Below, piece by piece: positions 52,239-62,124 of a stretch of 64,000 nt of DNA. The stretch is taken from contig NZ_JAINRC010000029.1 of NCBI RefSeq assembly GCF_020400655.1, positions 1 to 64,000 of the forward strand, written 5' to 3'. Under the pieces are notes generated by a model. That model saw only the letters and a list, made by a program, of their open reading frames with translations, was not told where the DNA came from and searched no databases. Within the stretch, counting starts at the first letter, position 1; each line of letters starts with the position of its first letter. A program made the translations under genes and the position numbers. Source of the stretch: Streptomyces spinosus (lineage in GTDB: Bacteria > Actinomycetota > Actinomycetes > Streptomycetales > Streptomycetaceae).

Positions 52239-52961
52239 GTGACATCCCGACGCCAGGGGCCCCGGCCCTCCTCGTTCGGTGCGCCACGCCTCGCGGTCCA
52301 CGTTCGCGACATGGTCTGGGGGCCGGCCGGATTCACCGGTGCACCGCCCCGCTGGCTGGTGGCTGAAGGGCTCCTCGTCGGCGTACTCGGCGTCGTGGCG
52401 ATGGTCGGTGTCGCGTTCTTCGGAGCGTGGGTGGGCAAACCCTCACTGGCCGGCGGTGAGGCGAGCATGGTCTGCGCGGCGGCTCTTGCCGTCTACCTCA
52501 TGTGTGTGAGAGCCGGGCGCGCGCTGGTCGGTATCACCGCGCTGCTGGCGATGGCATTCGCGGCACGGACTCCGCAGGCCGCCGCCGGGATGGTGCTGGA
52601 AAGCCGGGGGCTGGTCGAGTCCGCGGTGGTGACGTCGGTGGAGAAGGGGAATGCCGCGGACAGCGAGCGGGGCCGGTATCTCTGCTCGGTCTCAGACGCC
52701 CGTGGCGTTACGCTCGGAACTCAGATCTGGCGCGGCTGTGGGCCGACGAGCCGACCCGGGGATGTACTCCCCGTGGTCTACGACCCCAGGGGCTCGGTGC
52801 CTCCCCGGGGTGTGGGGCAGGGGCCACTGGACGACTTGGTCCCATGGGCGGCGGCCGTCGTCGGGGCGAGTGTGGTGGCGGTCGTTCGCTCGATCCGCCC
52901 GCCCGCCGGACCCACCGAGGTTCCGCTTCCCACTGGCACAGGTCTACGCCGGCCCGGCTGA
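52239..52961 (+). CDS. Hypothetical membrane protein
   Basis: A 240-residue protein with about four membrane segments (VAEGLLVGVLGVVAMVGVAFFGAWVG, ASMVCAAALAVYLMCVRAG, ALVGITALLAMAFAA and VPWAAAVVGASVVAVVRSI) and an extracytoplasmic middle domain with two Cys (YLCSVSDARG and IWRGCGPTS) that could form a disulfide. No family recognised. GTG start at 52239 follows AGGGAAGG. Confidence 0.7.
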   Translation: MTSRRQGPRPSSFGAPRLAVHVRDMVWGPAGFTGAPPRWLVAEGLLVGVLGVVAMVGVAFFGAWVGKPSLAGGEASMVCAAALAVYLMCVRAGRALVGITALLAMAFAARTPQAAAGMVLESRGLVESAVVTSVEKGNAADSERGRYLCSVSDARGVTLGTQIWRGCGPTSRPGDVLPVVYDPRGSVPPRGVGQGPLDDLVPWAAAVVGASVVAVVRSIRPPAGPTEVPLPTGTGLRRPG

Positions 52962-53311
52962 GTCGTCCGCTCCGGTGAGGGGCTGCTGGGCTGACAGCGG
53001 GCAGGGTAATGGCCGACCGACGGCAGTGGTGGCTGCCCGAGCGCGGAGCGAGGGCGACAGGTTCCTGACAGCCGCCTGCCCTCGGCCCGGCGAGTTGTGC
53101 CGGGCGAATGGCTGCCGCCGGGCCGACCGCGCCGCCTCGGCCTTCATTCTTCCTGGTGGAGGATGCGAGAGGGCCGGTTAGCCGCACGGGACATGGGCAG
53201 CAAGCGGCGATCGTCGCCTGGTGATGGCCGACCAGACGGTACGACGCCCCCGGTCCCGCAGTGCCCGTTCCACGACCTCGTGGCAAGGCCGTGAGCCGCC
53301 CGTCACGCCGA
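52962..53311. other. Intergenic region, no supported gene
   Basis: About 350 bp between two convergent genes. I see no gene, ribosome site or strong terminator in it. Confidence 0.4.
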
Positions 53312-53761
53312 TCACTCCAGATCGTCCGCGTCCTGGTCGGTCCCTGTCGGTACCGGAGACGACTCAGTTTGTCCCTGCTCCAGCCGCTGTGCTTCCCTTG
53401 TCATGCTGTCGGCGGTGGCCTGGGCGGCGGAGCGGAGGCGGTTCCGGGCGGCCATGCCGAGCGCTGCCGCGGAGGAGGCGTACAGACAAGCCAGCGTCAG
53501 CGCGGCCCGTCCCCTCGGCAGCACGGACTCGACACCGCGCAACGCTGCCTCGTGCGCCGCCCACAGCGCGAGTACGCTGCACGTGCCCGCGCCGGCGAGC
53601 AGCGCTCCGCCGGCGCCCAAGCGCCGGAGGGCGCTCAGGGCCTCCTGCTGGATCGCCCTGACCTCCCGCCGGGCCAGTTCGGCGGTGTCCTCTGCCAGCC
53701 GGGCCGCCGCGTCGCCCACAGGGCTGCCGGCCGGCTCCTCACCGTCACGTCGCGGGTACAT
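53312..53761 (-). CDS. Phage-holin-like (DUF1469) membrane protein
   Basis: A 149-residue protein. Residues about 18-55 form an amphipathic helix (LAEDTAELARREVRAIQQEALSALRRLG), followed by two membrane segments (GGALLAGAGTCSVLALWAAHEAAL and ALTLACLYASSAAALGMAA) and a charged tail. This fits the DUF1469/actinobacterial holin superfamily, usually with nearby DUF3618-type partners, which I do not see. GGGAGAGTGCG precedes the ATG. Confidence 0.8.
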   Translation of the reverse strand: MYPRRDGEEPAGSPVGDAAARLAEDTAELARREVRAIQQEALSALRRLGAGGALLAGAGTCSVLALWAAHEAALRGVESVLPRGRAALTLACLYASSAAALGMAARNRLRSAAQATADSMTREAQRLEQGQTESSPVPTGTDQDADDLE

Positions 53762-53909
53762 CGCACTCTCCCGTCCGTCATCGCGCGCACTCTCTGGCGG
53801 CCCGGGGGCCGCCACGTGCTCCCGCAGTACCCCGGTGGGCACGGCCGTACCACCCGCGACCGGTACCGACCTGGTCCGGGGGAACGAGGGCGAAGCCGGG
53901 GCAAGAGGT

Positions 53910-55706
53910 TTACTGCGCTGGCACAGGGTGGACTGCCCGCAGCGCGCTGCGATGGCTGAGCCAGCCGACCGGACGGCTGCGTGCGGAATCGAAGACGGGA
54001 ACCCCCGAGCCTGCACCGTTGAGCAGGACGTGCACAGCCTGCGCCAAGTTCTGGTCCGTGGTGATCGGGGTGGACGGCTCGGTCAGTTCACCGATGCCCG
54101 TGGGCACGGCCTCGGGATCTTCCATCAGCGCCTCGGCGACGGCTTGGGCGGATATGACGCCGATGTGGACACCGGCCTCGTCCACCACTGGAAGTGCGTC
54201 GTACCCGGAGTGACTCAGGGCATCCGCCGCGTCCGGGAGCGGCGTGGACGAAAGCAGCGGCGTGGGCAGCGGTTCCATGACCGCGCCGACTCGCTGAAAG
54301 CCGAGTGGTGCGTCGTGGGCGGGGGCGGTGAGATCGATGCCCCGGCGACGCAGCTTGAGGGTGTAGATGGTGTCCCGTGACAGCAAGCGGCTGGTGGCCG
54401 TAGCGAGCACGATGGCGAGCATCAGCGGCAGGATGATCGAGTACTCCCCGGTCAGCTCGAAGAGGATCACCACGGCGGTGATCGGCGCCCGAGAGGCGCC
54501 CGCGAAAACGGCCCCCATCCCCACCAAGGCGTAGGCGCCCACAGCCCCCGCCGTTCCGGGCAGCAGGTCGTGGGCTCCGAGGCCGTACGCGGCTCCGAGC
54601 ATCGCCCCGATGAACAGACTCGGCGCGAACACGCCACCTGAGCCGCCGATGCCGATGGTCAGACTTGTGGCCAGCACCTTGCCCACCAGGAGCAGGAGTA
54701 GAAGACCGATCGCGTAGCGACCCTCGGTGGCCTTCTCCAGGACCGGGTAGCCGACGCCGTACATCTCCGGCAAGGCCAGGAGCAGTACGCCCAGAGCCAG
54801 CCCGCCGACCGCCGGTCGCAGCCATTCCGGACCCCGCCAGAGCCAGTCGCAGGCGTCCTCGATCAGGTACAGGACGCGTGAGAATCCCGTTCCCACCGCT
54901 GCGGCCAGGACGCCGAGCAGGGCGAAGAGGCCGTACTGGGTGAGGTGGTCGACGTGGAAGCGTGGCAGAGTCAGGAACGCCACATCGCCGAAAGCCGCCC
55001 GGCCGATCACGCTGGCTGTGACGCTGGAGAGCACGGCCACACCGAATGCCTCCGCGCTGAAGGTGCCGAGGACCAACTCCATGGCGAAGAAGACGCCGGC
55101 TAGCGGAGCGTTGAACGTGGCCGCGATACCACCTGCCGCGCCGCAGGCGACCAGGAGCCGCATGCGGCCTTCCGTTACCTTCGCGAGGCGGCCGAGCGTC
55201 GATCCCAGGGCCGACCCGATCTGCACGATCGGTCCCTCGCGGCCCACCGAGCCACCTGAGCCGATGGTCAAGGCGGATGCGAGGGTCTTGACGACGGCCA
55301 CCTTCGGACTGATCTTCCCGCCCCGCTGGGCGACGGCAAGCATCACCTCGGGGACCCCGTGTCCGCGCGCCTCCTTCGCGAACCGGTTGACCAGAGGGCC
55401 GTAGAGGAGGCCGCCGAGAGCCGGGGCCAGAAGTACGAAGAACGGGCCGAGCCAGGGCACGTGCGGGTTGCTGCTGCCGGGAGCGGACGCATAGTCAGTG
55501 TGACCGGAGAAAGCGCGGGTGAAGGCGAGGATGCACCAACGAAAGACCACTGAACCGGCTCCCGCGCCGCCACCAACCGCTATGGCCAGCAGCATGAGTC
55601 CCCAGGGGCTGGTGCGGATTCCAGGCCTCGCCGTTCCTGGGCCCAAACCGGTGATGATTTTGTTCGGGTCCACATGGGCCGGATCCAGTGGTGCCCTGCT
55701 GGCCAT
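53910..55706 (-). CDS. ClC-type chloride channel/antiporter with CBS domains
   Basis: A 598-residue ClC protein. Pore motifs: GSGGSVGREGP (about 148-158) and GIGGSGGVFAPSLFIG (about 352-367). C-terminal CBS pair at residues about 455-590 (LPVVDEAGVHIGVISAQAVAEAL and GVPVFDSARSRPVGWLS). It should exchange chloride or another anion, under regulation by nucleotides through the CBS domains. AGGAAGGGGAACCG precedes the ATG, and the palindrome at 55725 lies just upstream. Confidence 0.88.
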   Translation of the reverse strand: MASRAPLDPAHVDPNKIITGLGPGTARPGIRTSPWGLMLLAIAVGGGAGAGSVVFRWCILAFTRAFSGHTDYASAPGSSNPHVPWLGPFFVLLAPALGGLLYGPLVNRFAKEARGHGVPEVMLAVAQRGGKISPKVAVVKTLASALTIGSGGSVGREGPIVQIGSALGSTLGRLAKVTEGRMRLLVACGAAGGIAATFNAPLAGVFFAMELVLGTFSAEAFGVAVLSSVTASVIGRAAFGDVAFLTLPRFHVDHLTQYGLFALLGVLAAAVGTGFSRVLYLIEDACDWLWRGPEWLRPAVGGLALGVLLLALPEMYGVGYPVLEKATEGRYAIGLLLLLLVGKVLATSLTIGIGGSGGVFAPSLFIGAMLGAAYGLGAHDLLPGTAGAVGAYALVGMGAVFAGASRAPITAVVILFELTGEYSIILPLMLAIVLATATSRLLSRDTIYTLKLRRRGIDLTAPAHDAPLGFQRVGAVMEPLPTPLLSSTPLPDAADALSHSGYDALPVVDEAGVHIGVISAQAVAEALMEDPEAVPTGIGELTEPSTPITTDQNLAQAVHVLLNGAGSGVPVFDSARSRPVGWLSHRSALRAVHPVPAQ

Positions 55707-55724
55707 CGGTTCCCCTTCCTTACC

Positions 55725-55737
55725 TTGCAGTATGCAA
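55725..55737. promoter_or_regulatory. Palindromic box upstream of ClC gene
   Basis: TTGCAGTATGCAA, one mismatch from a perfect palindrome, 19 nt upstream of the ClC start. Same architecture as the boxes at 49442, 50237 and 55881. Confidence 0.5.
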
Positions 55738-55880
55738 AATGATGGGCCACGCTGCCATAGTCGGGTGGTGCTGCGGCGGCGGAGAGCGCCACGAGAGAGT
55801 GTGGTCGCGGTCGCCGACGTGTTCGACTAGGCGGTCCGCTAAGTCGGACATTGAGCAACGATCTTTCGATGCTCTAAAGA

Positions 55881-55893
55881 TTGTACAGTGCAA
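55881..55893. promoter_or_regulatory. Palindromic box upstream of PBP gene
   Basis: TTGTACAGTGCAA, one mismatch from TTGCAC-N-GTGCAA, 18 nt upstream of the penicillin-binding protein start and next to a possible -10 (TAAGAT at 55900). Confidence 0.5.
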
Positions 55894-55911
55894 AGCGTGT
55901 AAGATCCCCAC

Positions 55912-57564
55912 ATGAACGTGGCTGTGAAGATGGGGATCGCGGGTGCGTGCGCCGTGGTGCTGGCCGCCGGTGGGATCGGTGCCTACAGCGTTGTCCACGG
56001 GTTGGTCTCCGGCACGACGGCGAGTGAGAGTCCGGTGGGAGACAGTTTCGATCCTTCGGCGCTGTCCAGCTCCCCGCCATCCAACGACAAGGCGGTCGAG
56101 CTGGCCCGGTCCTTCCTGGATGACTGGTCCGGCCAGCGTCTACAGCGGGCGGCTGCTGCTACGGACGCGCCGGACACGGCCGCCCCAGCCTTGCGGAGCT
56201 ACGCGCAAGGGCTGCATCTGAAGAACCTCGTCTTCAGTGACGTAGTGGCCGTGGGGCCCTCTGCCGCGGCGCCCGGTGGCACCAAGGTCACCTTCCACGT
56301 GACGGCTCAGGTGGCGGGTGGAACCTGGAGGTATTCGAGTGCGGTGGCCGTGCTGCAGAGCCGTAACGGTGCGCCGGCGGTGCACTGGAACAACTCGGTC
56401 CTCTATCCAGGACTCACAGGCGGCCAGTCACTGACCGCTGGCAAGCTCCCGCGCGACCTGGGCGCGGTCAGGGTCGTCGCCAGCGACGGCAAGACGGAAC
56501 TCGCGGGCTTCCCCTCTCTTCGGCAGATGGCGGCGACGATCCGCGAGAACGCCGAACCAACCGGAGGAACCGGTGACATGGGCGTGGCCGCAGTCGGTCC
56601 CGGCGATGCGCGCAGGACGCTGCACGTCTTCGTCAAAGGGCGGGCGCCGATCATCAAGACGACCATCGATGCGTCTCTCCAAGCGGTGGCCGAGGAGGCC
56701 GTGGAAGACGGCCATCTCCAGGAAAAGCCGGCGGGAGTTGTGGCGCTCGACTGGCGGAACGGGCACATTCTCGCGGTCGCGCACACGGGACCTGACGGGG
56801 ACATCGCCATCAACGGCATCAAGTCACCGGGCTCCACGATGAAGATCATCACGTCGGCCGCCCTGTTCGACCAGGCGGGCCTGACGGCGAACAGTCCGGC
56901 TCCCTGCGCCAACTCGGTGACAGCCAACAGTCAGGTCTTCCACAACGACCCGGGTGTGAGGGCCAATCCCGGGGCCACCCTGGCCCAGGCGTTCGCTGTC
57001 TCGTGCAACACCTCGTTCATCAAGGAGGGCTTTCACCACCTCGTGCACGACGGAGACGCCTCCGCCCTGCACGACGAGGCCGTGAACGTCTTCGGGATGG
57101 GCAGTTGGTCGATCGGCGGAGGCGTCGCCACCACGGACCCCAGCATTCCGCCGGACGTCCAAGGGGGAGACCAGGCGGCCCAGTTCATCGGGCAGGGCAA
57201 GGTCACAGCCACACCGCTGTTCATGGCGTCGGTAGCGGCAACGGTGCGCAATGCCGGCTTCCACCAGCCGATCATCCTCCCGGGCCAGGAGCAGGAGCGA
57301 GCGCCACGGCCCATATCGGCAACGACGGCGGGGTACCTGCAGACGATGATGCGTGATGTGGCCACCAGCGGTACCGCGGCACCGCGCCTCGGCGGACTCG
57401 CGGATGTCGGAGCGAAGACGGGTACCGCGGAGGAAGGGGATCACACGAACGGCTGGCTGACTGCGTACAACTCCCGGGTCGCTGTGGCGGCACTCGTCGA
57501 AGGCGGGCGTTCCGGCGTGGACTCGGCGGGCTATGTCGTCCGGCGACTGCTGATCGCACGCTGA
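55912..57564 (+). CDS. Penicillin-binding protein with NTF2-like domain
   Basis: A 550-residue class B-type PBP. One N-terminal membrane anchor (GIAGACAVVLAAGGIGAYSVV), then a MecA_N/NTF2-like domain (about 55-170), then the transpeptidase domain: nucleophile motif S308-T-M-K311 (SPGSTMK), SCN (VSCNTSF, about 363) and KTG (GAKTGTAEEG, about 504). It would crosslink peptidoglycan, and MecA_N-type PBPs are often less sensitive to beta-lactams. Divergent from the ClC gene, with palindromic boxes on both sides of the shared promoter region. Only a weak ribosome site. Confidence 0.87.
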   Translation: MNVAVKMGIAGACAVVLAAGGIGAYSVVHGLVSGTTASESPVGDSFDPSALSSSPPSNDKAVELARSFLDDWSGQRLQRAAAATDAPDTAAPALRSYAQGLHLKNLVFSDVVAVGPSAAAPGGTKVTFHVTAQVAGGTWRYSSAVAVLQSRNGAPAVHWNNSVLYPGLTGGQSLTAGKLPRDLGAVRVVASDGKTELAGFPSLRQMAATIRENAEPTGGTGDMGVAAVGPGDARRTLHVFVKGRAPIIKTTIDASLQAVAEEAVEDGHLQEKPAGVVALDWRNGHILAVAHTGPDGDIAINGIKSPGSTMKIITSAALFDQAGLTANSPAPCANSVTANSQVFHNDPGVRANPGATLAQAFAVSCNTSFIKEGFHHLVHDGDASALHDEAVNVFGMGSWSIGGGVATTDPSIPPDVQGGDQAAQFIGQGKVTATPLFMASVAATVRNAGFHQPIILPGQEQERAPRPISATTAGYLQTMMRDVATSGTAAPRLGGLADVGAKTGTAEEGDHTNGWLTAYNSRVAVAALVEGGRSGVDSAGYVVRRLLIAR

Positions 57565-57878
57565 GGAGCGGCCTTCTGGGCTCAGCCCTTTGGCCGTCAG
57601 CGCTCGTCCGGATGAGACGGCGGCGGTGCGGCAGGGGGGCTGACGGGCGAGCAGTAGCCGATGTGCCCCTCGACTCAGCCCAAGCACGCGACCGGAAGAT
57701 CCATACCGGATAGCGGGCGACTTCGGTCCGGATGGTCAACTGACCGTCCTGAGCACGGGTTTTGCAGTCCCAGGGATCCCCACCCCTGGCCGGATTGAGG
57801 CTAATGGGGCCTCTGGCCAGGAGTTATCCCGTCTGTGGGTTCTGGCGTCCCGTCTCAGACGCGCGCAGCGGGAGCGTC
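57565..57878. other. Junction before truncated SulP gene
   Basis: About 310 bp that contain neither the missing N-terminal half of the SulP gene nor another gene that I can support. The foreign junction falls near 57879, where SulP-like sequence starts abruptly. Confidence 0.4.
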
Positions 57879-59087
57879 CTGCTCCAGATGGCCACCGTCA
57901 TCCTGGCCGGTGTCTTCCAGGTGGTCCTCGGTGCGATCGGTGTGGCAAAGCTGATGCAGTTCGTGCCCCGCTCGGTGATGACCGGCTTCGTCAACGCCCT
58001 CGCCATCATGATCTTCATGGCGCAGGTCCCCGAGATGCACGACGTGCCCTGGCCGGTCTACCCGCTGATCATCGGCGGGCTCGCGCTGATGGTGTTCTTT
58101 CCGAAGGTCACCAGGGTGGTTCCGGCGCCTCTGGTGTCCATCGTCATCCTCACCGTGATCACCGTGGCCGCCGGGATCGCCGTGCCCACCGTCGGCGACA
58201 AGGGCAAGCTGCCCTCCTCGCTGCCGGTGCCCGGCCTGCCCGACGTGCCCTTCACCCTGGACACGCTCACCACCATCGCCCCCTACGCCCTGGCGATGGC
58301 GCTGGTTGGACTGATGGAGTCCCTGATCACGGCCAAGCTGGTCGACGACATCACCGACTCCCACTCCTCCAAGACCCGTGAGTCCATCGGACAGGGCATC
58401 GCCAACATCGTCACCGGCTTCTTCGGCGGCATGGGTGGTTGCGCGATGATCGGTCAGACGATGATCAACGTGAAGGTATCCGGAGCCCGCACCCGCGTCT
58501 CCACCTTCCTGGCGGGTGTGTTCCTGATGGTGCTGTGCATCGTCTTCGGGCCGGTCGTCTCCGACATCCCCATGGCCGCGCTGGTCGCCGTCATGGTCAT
58601 GGTCGCCTTCGGCACCTTCGACTGGCACTCCATCGCCCCCAAGACACTGAAGCGGATGCCCGCCGGTGAGGTCGTCGTCATGGTTGTCACTGTGATCGTC
58701 GTGGTCGCCACCTCCAACCTCGCCATCGGCGTCGTCGTCGGCACCATCACCGCCATGGTGATCTTCGTCAAGTGCGTCGCTCGCCTCGCCCACGTCACCG
58801 CCGTCATCGACCCCGACGGCAGCACGGTCGTCTACTCCGTCACCGGGGAGCTGTTCTTCGCCTCCTCCAACGACCTCGTCGGCCAGTTCGACTACGCCGG
58901 CGACCCGAAGAAGGTCGTCATCGACCTCTCGGCCGCCCACATTTGGGACGCCTCCTCCGTCGCTGCCTTGGACGCGATCGAGACCAAGTACGCCCAGCGC
59001 GGGAAGACCGTCGAGATCACCGGTCTGAACGACCCAAGCGCCGACCTCCACGGCAGGCTGACCGGCGAACTCGCCGGCAGCAACTGA
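57762..59087 (+). pseudogene. SulP anion transporter, 5'-truncated
   Basis: SulP homology begins at about 57879 (LLQMATVILAGVFQVVLGAIG) and continues to the end, including VPRSVMTGFVNALAIMIF, ALVGLMESLITAKLVDDITD and a C-terminal STAS domain (VVYSVTGELFFAS, DLSAAHIWDASSVAALD). Full SulP transporters carry about four extra N-terminal helices including the conserved substrate loop; these are replaced here by unrelated residues read from a TTG at 57762. Transport activity is unlikely. A strong terminator follows. Confidence 0.75.
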
Positions 59088-59407
59088 TCCTCAGCGCCGC
59101 AACACCAGAGGACCCCGGCCAACCGGCCGGGGTCCTTTCAGCAGAGACCCGGATATGCGCGGTGACGATCACTGGTGCGCGTCATCAGGGCAGTCGTCGG
59201 CCAGGTCGGGTGTTTCCCCGTCCCCCGGCCAGCACGAGAGTTCCCGGACTCCGAGCCGTCGGCAAGGCGGGTACGTCCGTTACCTGGACGTACCCGAGGT
59301 TCGTATGTGCGGTCATGATGGTTTGGGTCGAAGCGTGGTCTCTGCACGACCTACCAGACGCCTGCGCGCGTCCTGCTGCGGCGCTCCTGAACGCTTGCGG
59401 GCAGCGC
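59088..59407. other. Intergenic region after SulP
   Basis: About 320 bp between two convergent genes, containing the terminator at 59109-59136 and no gene that I can support. Confidence 0.5.
59109..59136 (+). terminator. Rho-independent-type terminator
   Basis: AGGACCCCGGCC and GGCCGGGGTCCT form a perfect 12-bp stem with a 4-nt AACC loop, followed by TTTC. It lies 22 bp after the truncated SulP stop codon. Confidence 0.85.
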
Positions 59408-60139
59408 TCAATCCGAAGCGGCCGCCGCGTACTCCACGATGAGCGGGCTCGCCACTACGCACGGCCTGTTGGCACTGCTACCGGGTAGCACTCCCGTGAC
59501 GCGCGCGTATCCGGTCATCAAAGCGGATGTGTCAAGGCTGAGGTCTTCGTTGTCCAGGGCGTGCAACAGTTCCTGCACGCCTCGGCGGTGAAGATCGGGG
59601 GCTGTCCGTGAAGCGGCCTGATCTGCCGCCATGGGGTCGCGGTGTCTGGTGAGTGCCTCGACGACCTGGCCGGCCCTCGTGACGAATGCATGTCCCAGGC
59701 TGGAGGCTGAGTTCGCTACCTCCAACACGGGCCCGTCGACTGACATCGGGTTCCAGCCTCGCAGGTGCCGGACAGAACCGTGCATCAGCAGACGGCAACT
59801 CTGCCCCGATGCCGGGTTCAAGTCTCCTCCGGGCGCGGGGTCCACGAAGAGCACGAGGTCCTCGTGGGCGCCGCTGAGCGTCACGCATCGAAGAGGCACC
59901 TCATACTGAACCCACTGCCCAGGTCGCAGCCCTGGCCTTTCGTACCAGTCCGCAACAAGTTCCACATGCCGGTACACCTGACGTCGGTGCCGGCTCTGCT
60001 CTTCGTCCGTGGTCGGCGCGTCCATGTCGATACCGCCGAACGGCGTGGTCACCCGAAGAGCAGCCGTACGCGGGGCGCGCCGCGGCTCGGGCATGAACTG
60101 CCGCAGTTTGCTCTCCGACAAGTAAACGATCTCACGCAA
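59408..60139 (-). CDS. SAVMC3_10250-like hypothetical protein
   Basis: A 243-residue protein starting LREIVYLSESKLRQFMPEP, a motif of the SAVMC3_10250 (DUF7019-like) family known from Streptomyces, function unknown. The TTG at 60139 has GGAGGAAGCC upstream; an ATG at 60181 would add 14 residues. The middle (WVQYEVPLRCVTLSGAHEDLVLFVDPAP) looks like a beta-rich domain. It is divergent from the coiled-coil/kinase pair. Confidence 0.72.
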   Translation of the reverse strand: MREIVYLSESKLRQFMPEPRRAPRTAALRVTTPFGGIDMDAPTTDEEQSRHRRQVYRHVELVADWYERPGLRPGQWVQYEVPLRCVTLSGAHEDLVLFVDPAPGGDLNPASGQSCRLLMHGSVRHLRGWNPMSVDGPVLEVANSASSLGHAFVTRAGQVVEALTRHRDPMAADQAASRTAPDLHRRGVQELLHALDNEDLSLDTSALMTGYARVTGVLPGSSANRPCVVASPLIVEYAAAASD

Positions 60140-60314
60140 GAGGCTTCCTCCGTCAAGTGCGCCGGGAACGTGGCACGCCATACTGCCACCATGCACTGAC
60201 ACGGCCGCCAGCACACAACCGCGCGACAAACTCGGCCAGTTGATTACCGCTGGTGCGCGTTGACCGGATAATGAGCAAGTCGTGCTGCGTGACACGAGGA
60301 GCCCGGGGGACGTC

Positions 60315-62108
60315 ATGGAAGACCGGTACGAATCGGACTCGGCACTGGAGCGACTCCGTGAACGGGTGGAGGGCATAGGACAAAGCCAGACTCGGCATGA
60401 GGGAAAGCTGGAAGGCTTCGAGGAGAACCTCCACGGCGTACGAGCACACGTCGGCAAGCTCAGCGGCGAACTAACCGAAGTCCGCAAAGAGCTTGCGGGG
60501 TTGGAGAGCGCGGTTACCGACACACGTCAGACCCTGGACAGCTTCATCGAACAGTACGGTCGCGACCGAGAGGTGGCCAAGGCCCAGGCCGAGCTGTCCC
60601 GCCTGACAACCCAATGGCATGCGGACTTCGCCCAGCGGAAGCACACGCGTGCGCTGGCCCGCGGACTCGTTCACACCCTCACTGCGCACGCCGTCAACAG
60701 GGGAGTCGTCAATACGGCTACGGTGCGAGCCTGCACAGAGGAACGCATGCTTCTCGAACCGACATACTGGCTGGCACCGGCTGCCATGACGGTAGCAGCC
60801 GCATTCCGTAACGAGGTAGAACGAGGCGAGAGCGCCCACGCACACGCGCTGATGCTGGACGCCGCCAAAACCAACCTCTTCTTTGCACTGACCTATTCCC
60901 GCCTCGGAGACCAGGTCAAGGCGGCCAACTGTATGGATCTCTACCTGCAATCACTTGATCCTGACCGACTCGGGCAGGACTTCTTCGTGGTCCTGGACGC
61001 GATCGCGAGCAAGGAACTGGGAGAGGAGGCGCTCGGCTATACGCAGGTGGCGATGACGGGATGGAGTCAGAGCAGGCAGCTCACTCCGGTTGCTTCCTAT
61101 CCGCCTGTCGACCTGGCCGATGACGGCGAGTGCGAGGTTCGGCTGCAGAGCCTGCGCCGACCCATGCCCAGGGGCCAGTACGACGCACTGCGCGAGGCGT
61201 GCGGGCGGCAGTGGGAGTCGCTCGAGGAAGGCTGGGAGCTGGCATCAGTGCCCGGCAGAACTCTGGCTCACCTCAGGCGCACATTTCCAGACGGGCCGAA
61301 CGGGGTCGACTGGCCCGTCAGCACCGGCCACTACGTCGAAAGTGCCCTGGAGCGGCTCATCAACCAACCTGAGCCCGATGAGGCCGCCATGAGAGAGAGA
61401 ATGCACCGGCTCGAACGTGTCATCGAGCATGGAGGAGACCTCGAAGCGGCCAAGGCAGCACACGAGATGTCCCTTGGTCCTGACGCGGAACCAGTGACCT
61501 TCATGACGCTCCTCGACCAGGCCGTCTTCGAGCCGGCCACAGCGCGGCTCGGCTCTCCGGCCCGCCGCATGGCCCTTCGCGCCATCTGGCCGAGCTTGGA
61601 GCATGCCGCCAACCGCATCGTGGCAGCCTCCCGGTACCACCTCCCTCAATACGTCAACCTGACCATCGCCGACTGGTCCTGCACCGTCCCGACGGATCCG
61701 CAGCGGACGGTCGATCCAGGCCCACTCCTTGATGACCTGGCGACGCACATCGAACAGCAGACGCAGAAGCAGTCGGACGCGGTGGTGCGCCGATGGCCGC
61801 GCATTTGGGGTGCCCTGGCGATCGGAACCCTCACCGGGTCACTCGTGGTGCCGTTCACTGAGGGGGTATGGCTGGGACTGTTCCTCCTGGTCGCCCTCGC
61901 CATGTTCGCGTGGGCAGCGGGGGAGATATGGGGTGTTCCCCTGCGCAGGAAGCACGTGCTCGATCAGGGGGGCCGGCTACGGCGTGAAGCCGTATCTACG
62001 TTGGCCGAGGCCCTGGAGCAGCGTGAGGACTTCTTCGAGGAGTGGCATGAGGCGATGCGGGGTCTGACGGCCCTCACAATGTGGGGAGGCAATCGCACAC
62101 CGGACTGA
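60315..62108 (+). CDS. Coiled-coil membrane protein, hypothetical
   Basis: A 597-residue protein. Residues about 5-105 form a heptad-rich coiled coil (LERLRERVEGIGQSQTRHEGKL to TRQTLDSFIEQYGRD), followed by a large helical domain and, near residues 505-540, two membrane segments (IWGALAIGTLTGSLVVPF and GLFLLVALAMFAWAAGEIW). I do not recognise a family. ATG at 60315 follows GGGGGACGTC; a GTG at 60282 is an alternative. It is followed, 16 bp later, by the kinase gene. Confidence 0.75.
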   Translation: MEDRYESDSALERLRERVEGIGQSQTRHEGKLEGFEENLHGVRAHVGKLSGELTEVRKELAGLESAVTDTRQTLDSFIEQYGRDREVAKAQAELSRLTTQWHADFAQRKHTRALARGLVHTLTAHAVNRGVVNTATVRACTEERMLLEPTYWLAPAAMTVAAAFRNEVERGESAHAHALMLDAAKTNLFFALTYSRLGDQVKAANCMDLYLQSLDPDRLGQDFFVVLDAIASKELGEEALGYTQVAMTGWSQSRQLTPVASYPPVDLADDGECEVRLQSLRRPMPRGQYDALREACGRQWESLEEGWELASVPGRTLAHLRRTFPDGPNGVDWPVSTGHYVESALERLINQPEPDEAAMRERMHRLERVIEHGGDLEAAKAAHEMSLGPDAEPVTFMTLLDQAVFEPATARLGSPARRMALRAIWPSLEHAANRIVAASRYHLPQYVNLTIADWSCTVPTDPQRTVDPGPLLDDLATHIEQQTQKQSDAVVRRWPRIWGALAIGTLTGSLVVPFTEGVWLGLFLLVALAMFAWAAGEIWGVPLRRKHVLDQGGRLRREAVSTLAEALEQREDFFEEWHEAMRGLTALTMWGGNRTPD

Positions 62109-62124
62109 CCAGCGGCTCATCGGG

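Noticed and set aside
55861..55881. ATCTTT...AAAGAT inverted repeat before the PBP gene
   Set aside because: Short arms with a 9-nt spacer in an AT-rich patch; not seen elsewhere in the window.
57578..57590. GGGC-TCA-GCCC-TT hairpin after the PBP gene
   Set aside because: Only a 4-bp stem with two T residues; too weak to call a terminator.
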